Assembly: GCF_030813415.1 (NCBI RefSeq)
Contig: NZ_JAUSUF010000013.1
Span: 36,309 to 100,308 of the forward strand
Direction: 5' to 3'
Origin: Eubacterium multiforme
Lineage (GTDB): Bacteria; Bacillota; Clostridia; Clostridiales; Clostridiaceae
Length of the DNA stretch: 64,000 nucleotides
Shown here: piece by piece, positions 9,550-17,762 of the stretch
Layout of the letters: every line of letters begins with the position of its first letter
Position numbering within the stretch: position 1 is the stretch's first letter
Made by a program: the position numbers and the translations under genes
Notes under the pieces: generated by a model
What the model saw: only the letters and a program-made list of their open reading frames with translations
What the model was told of the DNA's origin: nothing
Database searches by the model: none

Positions 9550-10287
9550 TTATAAACTTAAATAATTTACTAACTCTATATTATTTTCTTTTATATAATT
9601 TAAAACCTTTCTGCTAGTTAAAGTTTCAACTTCCCTCATTCTTGGAATAGAATAGGAACTGTTTTCATAAATATATTGATCTAAATAACCAGGATGGCAC
9701 ATTATCTCTAATAAATCTACCTCCTTATTATTTTCTAATATACTTATAAATCCATCTTCTGTAATTGAAGGCATTCTATGAAAATTATCAATAAACTTGT
9801 CTACCTTCTTTATTTCCTTAGGTAACTTTGTATTTGTTTCTTCTACTAATCTTAAAGGAATATTATATTCTATTGCTAATTCTTTAACCACTTCTAAAAC
9901 CTTTGGATTTCTGTGTACATGATGATGGGTATCTATATGTGTTGGTTTTATTCCAAAGGAAAGAAATCTTTCCATCTGGCATTTAAATTCTTTTCTAATA
10001 TCTTCTACTTTAATATTTTCATCAATTTTATCAATTTTTAAAAATTTTCCCTCTTTATCTACTAAAGAATATACATCTTTAGAAATAGGGTATCCAGCTG
10101 TAAGTGTTAAATGAATTCCAACACCTAAACCATCTAAATTTTTAGATAAATTTGCAGCATACTCAGCATCTTTCATATTAGCCATTAATGTAGCTGAACG
10201 TACTACTCCATTTTTATAAGCCTCTATTATACCTAATGTGACTCCCTTTGATATTCCAAAATCATCTGAATTTACTATTAACCTCAA
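9550..10287 (-). CDS. ChbG/YdjC-family carbohydrate deacetylase
   Basis: 245 residues, normal length. Family motifs are the N-terminal NSDDFG (about 6-11, metal-binding Asp pair), GIHLTLT (about 76-82), and HIDTHHHVH (about 116-124, metal-binding histidines), with MCHPG near the end. Characterised members remove one acetyl group from chitobiose or its 6-phosphate (ChbG). The sugar handled here cannot be read from the sequence, since no chitobiose genes lie nearby. It may act on GlcNAc-containing dimers from wall turnover. Single-gene unit. Confidence 0.85.
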   Translation of the reverse strand: MRLIVNSDDFGISKGVTLGIIEAYKNGVVRSATLMANMKDAEYAANLSKNLDGLGVGIHLTLTAGYPISKDVYSLVDKEGKFLKIDKIDENIKVEDIRKEFKCQMERFLSFGIKPTHIDTHHHVHRNPKVLEVVKELAIEYNIPLRLVEETNTKLPKEIKKVDKFIDNFHRMPSITEDGFISILENNKEVDLLEIMCHPGYLDQYIYENSSYSIPRMREVETLTSRKVLNYIKENNIELVNYLSL

Positions 10288-10411
10288 TTTAAAATCCCTC
10301 CCATATAACTCTCTACTCTACTTAATTCTAGCATTAAATTTACAATAATAAAATAATAGTAAAGAAAAACCAAAACTAATTAAAATTCACATACTATTTG
10401 CAACAATAAAT

Positions 10412-10452
10412 AAAGGCTTAATAATAAAAATAAATTCCTATTATTAAGCCTT
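10412..10452 (-). terminator. Terminator
   Basis: AAGGCTTAATAATA / TATTATTAAGCCTT hairpin after the gene at 10478-11221. Confidence 0.8.
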
Positions 10453-10477
10453 CTATTAAAATTTCAAATTTTAATAA

Positions 10478-11221
10478 TTATGCATTCAAGATTTCTTTAA
10501 ATTTTCCTAAAATACTATGAACTAGTTTGCTATCTAGTTGATTGTACCATTTTAAATAACCTGATTCTTGAAGAGATTCAAATATTTTTTTACTAAGTTC
10601 CATCCAAATTTCAGGAATATATACCCAAACTATTTCTTCATATCTACAGCTTAGTAAAAAATGTTCAACTCCCCAAAATACATAATCTTCAATATTAAGT
10701 GCTTCATTAAAATGTTTATAATCACTAACTACTTTATCTGTTAACTTATATCCATATATATCAACATAAAAATAATCAAATTTTTCTCCCCTTACATTAA
10801 AAGCATCCTCTTTAATTATTTTTATCTTTTCATTTTTTTCAAAGTTTTTTTCGTAAAGCTTTATTATATCATCATTAATTTCATAAACAATTATCTCAGA
10901 AACTTTATTATTCTTTGCCATTTCTTGAACTACATAACCAAGTCCAAGTCCTACAACCCCAACTTTTCCATGAGCATATTTTATAATACCATATGAGCTT
11001 TCAATTTCTTTAGGACTAATTCTCATAACATAGTTATCATTGTTTTTAAGTTCTGGAATTTTAACACTAAATTCTTCTTCATTTTCATAAAGATATCCAT
11101 AAGTCTTTTTATCTACTCCAAAGCTTTTTATAATCTCATGATTTCCAATTTTTCCGTCTTTAATTTTATCATTATATTCTGTAATTTTTTCTAATATGAA
11201 ATTTTTGTCATATGGTTTCAC
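10478..11221 (-). CDS. Orphan Rossmann-fold, SAM-methyltransferase-like protein
   Basis: 247 residues. A helical N-terminal part (1-85) leads to a nucleotide-binding fold: VGVVGLGLGYVVQEM (glycine-rich loop, about 88-102), VYEIND with an acidic residue ending strand 2 (about 112-117), KEDAFN and FDYFYVDIYG. This is the layout of spermidine-synthase-like methyltransferases, but there is no decarboxylated-SAM or polyamine signature, and the IYG after the acidic strand is not a classical catalytic motif. Substrate and reaction are unknown. It stands alone between terminators. Confidence 0.7.
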   Translation of the reverse strand: MKPYDKNFILEKITEYNDKIKDGKIGNHEIIKSFGVDKKTYGYLYENEEEFSVKIPELKNNDNYVMRISPKEIESSYGIIKYAHGKVGVVGLGLGYVVQEMAKNNKVSEIIVYEINDDIIKLYEKNFEKNEKIKIIKEDAFNVRGEKFDYFYVDIYGYKLTDKVVSDYKHFNEALNIEDYVFWGVEHFLLSCRYEEIVWVYIPEIWMELSKKIFESLQESGYLKWYNQLDSKLVHSILGKFKEILNA

Positions 11222-11412
11222 TAAAAACCATCCTTTCTAAATTTAATAGTAATTTACTCTTAAATAATAAATTCGCCCTAAACTCTAGTATACCTTTATT
11301 TTTTTTATTGTACACAAAAAGTTTTTAATTCTGACTGGTTTACTTTGAATTCAATTGTGTTATAATAATTATAATATTAATTTAAATCTTTAGATAAGGA
11401 TAGGTGAATGAA

Positions 11413-11742
11413 ATGAAAAATATAACAATAAGTGAAGAAGCTTACAATGAATTTAAGGAATTCTTAGATGAAAATAAAGTTGATAATTACAATATAAGAA
11501 TTAATTTAGCTGGTATGGCTTGTAGTGGTCCTGTATTTAACATAACTGTTGATGAAGGAACAGATGAAGACGTAGTAGAAGCTATTAATGATATAAACTT
11601 CATTGTTGAAAAGAGATTAATTGATGAATTTGGTGGATTTATACTACTTTCATCATCAGAAAATAACGGAAATGGATTAAGCTTAAAACCAGTAATAGCA
11701 CCAGAAGGTGGCTGTGGTTCATGTGGTGGCGGATGTCACTAA
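11413..11742 (+). CDS. HesB/IscA-like protein with Cys-rich tail
   Basis: 109 residues from the ATG at 11413 (AGGTGA five bases upstream); an in-frame GTG at 11404 would add three. The fold pattern is that of A-type iron-sulfur carriers. One Cys sits in a GMACSGPVFN loop, but the C-terminal CGC motif of IscA is replaced by GGCGSCGGGCH, giving three cysteines and a terminal His. That tail could bind an Fe-S cluster or another metal. No isc/suf genes lie nearby. It is a clostridial HesB-like type whose role is undefined. Confidence 0.85.
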   Translation: MKNITISEEAYNEFKEFLDENKVDNYNIRINLAGMACSGPVFNITVDEGTDEDVVEAINDINFIVEKRLIDEFGGFILLSSSENNGNGLSLKPVIAPEGGCGSCGGGCH

Positions 11743-11751
11743 TCCTAAATT

Positions 11752-11788
11752 AAAAAAGAAGTAGGAATAAATTTCTACTTCTTTTTTT
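11752..11788. terminator. Bidirectional terminator
   Basis: AAAAAAGAAGTAG / CTACTTCTTTTTT hairpin, shared by the HesB-like gene (+) and the gene at 11807 (-). Confidence 0.9.
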
Positions 11789-11806
11789 AATCTAAAATAT
11801 TATATT

Positions 11807-12469
11807 TTATTTCTTAACTTCTTTAGTAAAGTCATAATCTGTATAATCTTTATTTACGTTGTTTATCTTGTTTAAAATATCAATCCAATATTTATTCTTA
11901 ACAACTACAGCTTCTTTCTCTTTACCTTCAACTTTTGATAATGTAACTTCATTAAAATCTTTAAATACTTTATTCACATTTAAGGATATATTCCTCATAA
12001 CTTTAAAGTCTTTCTTTGCCTTACCAGTAAGCAATAATTCATTTTTTTCTGTATTCATTATATTCATTAAAGAATTTCCTAAATAATTTTCAACTCTTGA
12101 ATAAATTTCATTTTCTAAAATAGAACTTGTATCTATTTTTTTCTTTGATAACTTACTTATAGCATTTTCCTTATAAAAACTATAATCATCCCAAAGTTCT
12201 ATTATACAATCTGAAATATCTCTGTAATTGGTATATAATGTCAATAATTCTTCATTATCAATTTTGTTCACTTCTAAAGATTTATTTATTATTTCAAGAA
12301 TTTTATCATTTTTTACTTTAATGCTCTCTATATTTCTATATGAGTTTATTCCTACTCTATGTTTATATGATGAATTATTAATACAAAGAAGTATATTTAG
12401 TAAAAAACTAATTAATAAAATTATTATAATTAGGATTGAATAATTTCTTTTTTTTAACCCCTTATCCAT
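11807..12469 (-). CDS. Membrane-anchored protein of unknown function
   Basis: 220 residues. A short basic N terminus (MDKGLKKRN) precedes one strong hydrophobic helix (about 11-31), then a helical, charged outside domain (about 35-220) with no cysteines and no motif I recognise. Length and layout suggest a surface sensor or scaffold. It lies downstream of the metallopeptidase/VWA gene on the same strand, with a 122-base gap that holds no clear terminator, so co-transcription with that operon is possible but unproven. Confidence 0.7.
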   Translation of the reverse strand: MDKGLKKRNYSILIIIILLISFLLNILLCINNSSYKHRVGINSYRNIESIKVKNDKILEIINKSLEVNKIDNEELLTLYTNYRDISDCIIELWDDYSFYKENAISKLSKKKIDTSSILENEIYSRVENYLGNSLMNIMNTEKNELLLTGKAKKDFKVMRNISLNVNKVFKDFNEVTLSKVEGKEKEAVVVKNKYWIDILNKINNVNKDYTDYDFTKEVKK

Positions 12470-12591
12470 ACGCTCTCTCCTACTTATTATCTTAAAATAA
12501 TTTTAACATAAAGGTTACATTTTTACCACAATCATATTACTTTTTTGATATTTCATTAATTTCTTTAATTTATATTTAATATATTCTAAAA

Positions 12592-13938
12592 TTATCTAGC
12601 CCAATCATGAATAACCCCTCTTATCATTTCAAGTGCTGCTGCCCCATTTTCCTTCTTTTGATTTTTTGATTTCATATGTTTAATTATTCCTATACCTTTA
12701 TTAAGAGAAAGCTTTTCTTCACCTGTTAATACCCAAATTACATTTTTTATTGTTGGTTTTACTGTAAGTTCTTTTTCACCAACTCCATCTGTAAAATAGA
12801 TAAGTACTCTATCTGAAAGCCTATTATCCTTTATATATTTAAATACTGGTGAAAATTTAGTAGCTCCACTTTTTCTGCTTCTTTTCATTATATCCTTTGG
12901 AGTTTTTATATCATAAACCTTTCTTATTTCATCATCACATTCAATAATTTTAATTTTATCTACTCTACTTCTTGTAATGGCTAAAACTTCCACCATAATC
13001 TTGTGAACTTCCTCTTCACTCATACTTGCACTAATATCTATTGTAACAATAACTTCTGGAATAGTATCCTTTAACCTTCCTCTTAAATCTAATCGACTTG
13101 GCTGCCTTCTATCTCTTCTTACAATTGTTTTCTTGTATCCACTTTTTACAGTTGGTAATAATCTTTTTAGACATTCTTGCCAGTTAACACTTTCCTTCTC
13201 TTTATAAGCTAAAATAATATCTAATATATTTTTAGGTGCGTTATCCTTTATAGAACTTATTGCAGTTTTCTTTGTAAGTTCCTTTACCCTTTCATCATCT
13301 ATATCAATCTTTTCCCATATATCATGGGCTGATTCTACATCATATTCCCTTTTTATTTTGTCACTATCTTTTTTCTTATCCTTATTTTTCTTTTCTCTCT
13401 TTTTTATAACACTATCTATTTCCTTTGCATAATATTCTAAAGGCATATCATCCTTTAAATCAATGTTATATTCCATCTTTACTGAATCTATTCTCTTACA
13501 CTCCATAGGAAGATGTTTTATAAATTGATTTATTGCTATATCCATAGAAATATTTACAGCTTCTTTACTATAAGAATCCTTAAGTTCTTTTTCCCTTTCA
13601 TAATGATTAAACATTAAATGATATATTTCATGCTTAAATAATGCTCCCATTTCCCTTTTTGAATTATTAAGAAATAGTATTGGGTTAAAAAACATTTTAA
13701 ATCCATTTAAAGTTGGAATTGTAGCAAGTGACCAAGAAATATCTAATTTAATTTCTCTATCAACTTTAAGCATAAAATTTCCAAAGAAGCTTTCTTCAAA
13801 TTCAACTTGTTCAATTATAACTCCTTCAACTAACCTAAAAAAATTCCTTTTAAATTTAGCTGAAATATCATTAATCTCACAAAATTCAAGGGCTTCTTTT
13901 AAGAGAAAATTTCTTTCTTCCTCAAAGTTTGTACCCAT
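12592..13938 (-). CDS. DUF2201-type protein: zinc-peptidase-like domain plus VWA domain
   Basis: 448 residues. The N-terminal half has HEIYHLMFNH (103-112), an HExxH with a further His, as in the putative metallopeptidase DUF2201 family. A lysine-rich linker (178-200) follows. The C-terminal half (about 293-440) is a VWA-like fold with a MIDAS motif DISAS (301-305), a Thr-containing SGATKFSP loop (357-364) and YFTDG (381-385). Family members are paired with MoxR AAA ATPases, as here (ATPase gene 91 bases upstream). Such pairs are thought to remodel or mature client proteins or insert metals; the client is unknown. Confidence 0.85.
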   Translation of the reverse strand: MGTNFEEERNFLLKEALEFCEINDISAKFKRNFFRLVEGVIIEQVEFEESFFGNFMLKVDREIKLDISWSLATIPTLNGFKMFFNPILFLNNSKREMGALFKHEIYHLMFNHYEREKELKDSYSKEAVNISMDIAINQFIKHLPMECKRIDSVKMEYNIDLKDDMPLEYYAKEIDSVIKKREKKNKDKKKDSDKIKREYDVESAHDIWEKIDIDDERVKELTKKTAISSIKDNAPKNILDIILAYKEKESVNWQECLKRLLPTVKSGYKKTIVRRDRRQPSRLDLRGRLKDTIPEVIVTIDISASMSEEEVHKIMVEVLAITRSRVDKIKIIECDDEIRKVYDIKTPKDIMKRSRKSGATKFSPVFKYIKDNRLSDRVLIYFTDGVGEKELTVKPTIKNVIWVLTGEEKLSLNKGIGIIKHMKSKNQKKENGAAALEMIRGVIHDWAR

Positions 13939-14029
13939 ATTAACTCTCCTTTATTTTGTATTTGGCTATATTTTAAGTAAGTATAAAGAGCTATCTAAAT
14001 TTAGCATTCTTAAAGTATAGCTATATATT

Positions 14030-15115
14030 TTAATATTCATATATAGAAAAGAATGCATCTAAAAATTCATCTTCATCTAAAAGTCCTTCATAAACTTTTC
14101 TGCTTCCTTCATTTTTGATTTCCTTCATTATTCCAAGTCTTAAATCTCTTGGGTAATATTTTAAAAGCTCTCCAAAAACTGATAGTTCATTATTAAATTC
14201 ATTTAATTCTTCAAGGTAAACTAAACATGATTTTGCTAAAATATAAAGTCTTGAATTATTTTCCTTTTCCACTCTTTCTTTAATATAGCTTGGAAGTATA
14301 TCAAAGCCAAAAACTTCTTCTGCTTTTATCATAGGTCTTTTTTTACTATTAATAAAACTTGCAAAATCAGTTGAAATACTTACTCCTAAGTTTCCTTTAA
14401 CAGTACTTAAAAATACATCTAAAGAGTACCTTTCTTTATTCTCTTTGTATATCTTATAAGCTTTAGAAACTCGTTCATAACTTCTTGGAGTTGCTTTAAT
14501 ACTTTCATTTGAATTTGGAGTATTAAGATATTCTGGAAATACCCCTATAAATTCAATTATATCCTCATCAATATTTCCATCCTTACTCATTCCCCATTTA
14601 ATCCATTCTTTAACATCAACATCCATTTCAAGCCATACAAATCTATCTTCCTGTGCTGGATCCATATCAACTACTGCATATTCACTATCTCTAAAATTTT
14701 CATATTTATTTGATGGATTCATTGCAGCAATTATTTTTACATCCTCTGGAAGATAATATCCATTTATTTCTCTATTTAAAATTAGATTCATAAGCTCCTG
14801 TTGAACTGCATGTTCACACCTATTTAATTCATCAATAAATAATAATACTTTTCTATTATTATTTACATAATCAGATACTTCCATAAGTTTACTATGAGTT
14901 GCATAAATAGTTCTTCCTCTTTCAACTGTTGGAAGTCCTCCAATTTCTCCTTCCTTTAACAAATTTGCATCTATAGTTATAAGGTCATAATTATTTCTTT
15001 TTGCTATTTCCTTTGCTAAGGCAGTTTTCCCAATTCCACTCTCTCCTATAATTAGAGGAACATCATTAGCTTCAATTACTAATTCTGCTGCACTTAAAAT
15101 CTCTGAATATTTCAT
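14030..15115 (-). CDS. MoxR-type AAA+ ATPase
   Basis: 361 residues. Walker A GESGIGKT (24-31), Walker B LLFIDE (91-96), sensor 1 AAMNPSN (130-136) and an arginine in QEDRF (156-159) place it in the MoxR/AAA_5 group. The C-terminal lid (about 165-355) is helical. MoxR proteins are chaperone-like and work with VWA-domain partners, matching the gene just downstream. The upstream repeat-protein gene ends 12 bases before this start, so the three are one operon. It starts at ATG behind AGGAGGAC. Confidence 0.88.
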   Translation of the reverse strand: MKYSEILSAAELVIEANDVPLIIGESGIGKTALAKEIAKRNNYDLITIDANLLKEGEIGGLPTVERGRTIYATHSKLMEVSDYVNNNRKVLLFIDELNRCEHAVQQELMNLILNREINGYYLPEDVKIIAAMNPSNKYENFRDSEYAVVDMDPAQEDRFVWLEMDVDVKEWIKWGMSKDGNIDEDIIEFIGVFPEYLNTPNSNESIKATPRSYERVSKAYKIYKENKERYSLDVFLSTVKGNLGVSISTDFASFINSKKRPMIKAEEVFGFDILPSYIKERVEKENNSRLYILAKSCLVYLEELNEFNNELSVFGELLKYYPRDLRLGIMKEIKNEGSRKVYEGLLDEDEFLDAFFSIYEY

Positions 15116-15127
15116 ATTTAGTCCTCC

Positions 15128-15910
15128 TTAAAGCTTACAATCCACTAAAAGTTTCTTTGCTTCCTTATCTCCATATTCTCTAATAAAAGAAATTTTATTC
15201 ATTTCTAAAATTTCTAAAGCTAAGAAATCTTTCATATATTTCTTTGTCATTTCTTTATTATTTAACTTTTCTATTAGTACATCCACTACAAGTTCTGGAT
15301 CTATGCTATCGTAAATATACTTAACTACATTAATATTGTCCTTTACAAATAGCTTCATTTCATCATAAGAATAGCCTTGAATATAATTTATAGCTTCCTC
15401 ATCTTTAATTATTGAAAGTCTTTTTACATCCATTGTTGGCTCTTCTATAAATCTTATAGCTCCCCAATAATTCAAAACTGCTTCTCTTTGAACTTTTTCA
15501 CTTGGATTTTTTATATACTTTATAGCATCATAATCCTTTGAAACAGCCAAAAGGCTCAATTCTTCTGTAGGATTTTCAATATACTTAATAGCCCATCCCT
15601 TTCCATTAATTGCTTCTTTCATTATTTTTTCACTTGGATTTTTTATATATTTTAAAGAATTCCATAAAGTTCTAACTGAAAGTAGTGCAATATCTTCATC
15701 TAAATTATCTATATATTGTATTGATAAAGGATCACCTTTTATTGCAAGTCTTTGAAGTTCTACACTAGGCTCTTTTATAAATTTTATCATCATTCCATTT
15801 GATGAAATTGCAGCCTTTTTCATCTCCAAAGTAGGATTTTCTATTTCCTCTATTCTGCTTGGATTTTGCTTTATCATATTTATTATTTTATTTTCATCCA
15901 AATCTAACAC
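15128..15910 (-). CDS. 22-residue tandem-repeat solenoid protein
   Basis: 260 residues. Residues 20-195 are eight consecutive repeats of exactly 22 residues with no insertions, consensus [IL]KYIKNPSEELKxLAVxxxxxA. A divergent ninth unit and a helical C-terminal cap follow. Each unit would be a short helix pair with a conserved Asn-Pro turn, giving an alpha-solenoid of the kind grouped under DUF4116-like repeats. Such scaffolds bind proteins. It is the first gene of the operon with the MoxR ATPase and VWA protein, so it may present clients to them. No catalytic motif, signal peptide or membrane segment is seen. Confidence 0.82.
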   Translation of the reverse strand: MLDLDENKIINMIKQNPSRIEEIENPTLEMKKAAISSNGMMIKFIKEPSVELQRLAIKGDPLSIQYIDNLDEDIALLSVRTLWNSLKYIKNPSEKIMKEAINGKGWAIKYIENPTEELSLLAVSKDYDAIKYIKNPSEKVQREAVLNYWGAIRFIEEPTMDVKRLSIIKDEEAINYIQGYSYDEMKLFVKDNINVVKYIYDSIDPELVVDVLIEKLNNKEMTKKYMKDFLALEILEMNKISFIREYGDKEAKKLLVDCKL

Positions 15911-16037
15911 CTCATGATTATAAATTTTAAGTCATTTTATATCTATATAAAAATTTCTTTTTTCGACATTTTATATTATATAATAATTATTATTTACAAT
16001 TATATCATTTCTGAGTCTTTCACTCAACATTACCCAT

Positions 16038-16083
16038 AAAAAAAGCAGCATAATTATAAATTCAAATCATGCTGCTTTTTTTA
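16038..16083 (-). terminator. Terminator of the alarmone synthetase gene
   Basis: AAAAAAGCAGCAT / ATGCTGCTTTTTT hairpin just after the stop at 16086. Confidence 0.9.
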
Positions 16084-16085
16084 TA

Positions 16086-16877
16086 TTATTCTTTATATTT
16101 ATCTATCTCTTTTTTAACTGAACTAAGTAAGTTATTAAGTTCCCAAACGTCACCATTTTCAATTAATTTATTTAAAGCTTTTTCATAGCGACTAGCTTCT
16201 GGAATTTTCCCTAAGGAAATAAGCACTAAAATATTATTCATTATATCTGAAATAATAGCTGATTTAACTTCAAATAACTTTTGAGCATCTTTTATTTCAT
16301 CCTTAATTTCTAGCATTTCTTCATCAAGTTTAAAAGCTGCATCTGCTGCACTTTTTAATTTCTTTTTAAGTTCAACTGGTATTTGTTGCTTATATTTGTA
16401 GTTTAGTGAATGTTCTATTGTTGCCCAGAAATTCATTGCAAGGGTTCTAATTTGAAATTCTGCTAAAATTTCTATTGGCCCTTCAGCCATATTCACAGTA
16501 TACTTTATAATCATGTGATAACTTCTATATCCACTAGATTTTACGCCCCTTACATAGTCCTTTTCATATAAAACCTGCATATCCCCTCTACCGCGGATAA
16601 GTTCTACAACTTTATCTATATCATCAACAAATTGGCACATAACCCTTATGCCAGCTATATCTTCCATTTCAAATCTTATTCTGCTAACAGGAATACCAAA
16701 TTTATTGGCCTTTTCTAAAATACTTGAAACTTCTTTAACCCTTCCAGTAACAAATTCAATTGGAGAATATTCTTTTTTCTTTCTATATTCTTTTCTTATA
16801 CTTCTTAGTTTAACTTTTAATTCATCTACTGCCTGTTCATAGGGCATCAGAAAACTCTTCCAATCATTAATAGCCAT
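16086..16877 (-). CDS. relQ: Small alarmone synthetase (GTP pyrophosphokinase)
   Basis: 263 residues, synthetase domain only, with no hydrolase, TGS or ACT domain. Motifs of the RelA/SpoT synthetase fold are DIAGIRVMCQF (metal Asp and Arg), KSSGYRSYHM (about 120-129) and AEFQIRTLAMNFWATIEH (about 146-163). It transfers pyrophosphate from ATP to GDP/GTP to make (p)ppGpp. Length and motif spacing fit RelQ/YjbM rather than RelP, but the split is a family judgement. Monocistronic. Confidence 0.9.
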   Translation of the reverse strand: MAINDWKSFLMPYEQAVDELKVKLRSIRKEYRKKKEYSPIEFVTGRVKEVSSILEKANKFGIPVSRIRFEMEDIAGIRVMCQFVDDIDKVVELIRGRGDMQVLYEKDYVRGVKSSGYRSYHMIIKYTVNMAEGPIEILAEFQIRTLAMNFWATIEHSLNYKYKQQIPVELKKKLKSAADAAFKLDEEMLEIKDEIKDAQKLFEVKSAIISDIMNNILVLISLGKIPEASRYEKALNKLIENGDVWELNNLLSSVKKEIDKYKE

Positions 16878-16964
16878 ATAAATACCCCCACCTATTCTTA
16901 TTACTACCCCTATATTATACCAAAAACTTTTTCTTCTGTAATTAGTTTACCTACAAAATACTTT

Positions 16965-17654
16965 CTAGTCCTTGATTAGTATTGGATTAAAATCTAAAAA
17001 GTCAGCTGCTGTCATTATATATTCTACCCCATGAAATTCCCCTTCTAAAACTCTACTTAAACAGTTTCCATGAAGATGTCCATAAATAACTTTTTCAACT
17101 CCATATTCTTTGCATATTTCAGTAAACTCTGAAGGTTCAAATTTTTCATTTGTTGGAGGATAATGAAGCATTACAATAAACTTAGAAAAGCCATGTTTCT
17201 TTGCTTCATCTAAGGAAAGCTTTAATCTTATTCCTTCCCTTAAATAAATTTTTTCATCATGTGCAGTAAATTTATCACTACCTGGACAAATCCACCCTCT
17301 AGTGCCACAGATGGCATAGTCTTTATATTCATAAAAATTATTTTGAATAAACTTAGTTTTTTCAAACATACTATTTAATTTGGCAATACTTCCCCACCAA
17401 TAATCATGGTTTCCTTTTGATATTATCTTTTTACCTGGAAGATTCTCAATCCAATTTAAATCCTCTTCACTTTCATCAGATTTCATTGCCCAAGATATAT
17501 CTCCTGCAATTAATACAGTATCTTCTTCATTTATTTTAGATAACCAATTTTTTTTAATTTTTTCATCATGCTTGCTCCAGTGTTCCCCAAATATATCCAT
17601 TGGCTTATCCCCACTTAAAGCTAAATGTAAATCTGATATAGCATATAACGCCAT
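16965..17654 (-). CDS. Calcineurin-like metallophosphoesterase
   Basis: 229 residues from the ATG at 17654, chosen because AAAGGTGA lies just upstream and overlaps an earlier in-frame GTG at 17666. The two-metal motifs are all present: SDLHL (about 5-9), GDISW (about 55-59), KGNHDYW (about 79-85), HYPP and GHLHG. Relatives of this YkuE/clostridial type hydrolyse phosphoester bonds; the substrate is not evident. Neighbours do not define a pathway. Confidence 0.87.
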   Translation of the reverse strand: MALYAISDLHLALSGDKPMDIFGEHWSKHDEKIKKNWLSKINEEDTVLIAGDISWAMKSDESEEDLNWIENLPGKKIISKGNHDYWWGSIAKLNSMFEKTKFIQNNFYEYKDYAICGTRGWICPGSDKFTAHDEKIYLREGIRLKLSLDEAKKHGFSKFIVMLHYPPTNEKFEPSEFTEICKEYGVEKVIYGHLHGNCLSRVLEGEFHGVEYIMTAADFLDFNPILIKD

Positions 17655-17762
17655 TATTTTAATCACCTTTCTATTAATTATAAAATTCCATTAATATTAT
17701 ATCATCATATACTTAGTGATTTCCAATATCTTTAGTAAATATTATTTATTTTAATAGCCCCT

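Noticed and set aside
15128..15910. CRISPR or DNA repeat array suggested by the regular periodicity
   Set aside because: The periodicity is in protein units of 66 bases inside an open frame; the DNA units are diverged.
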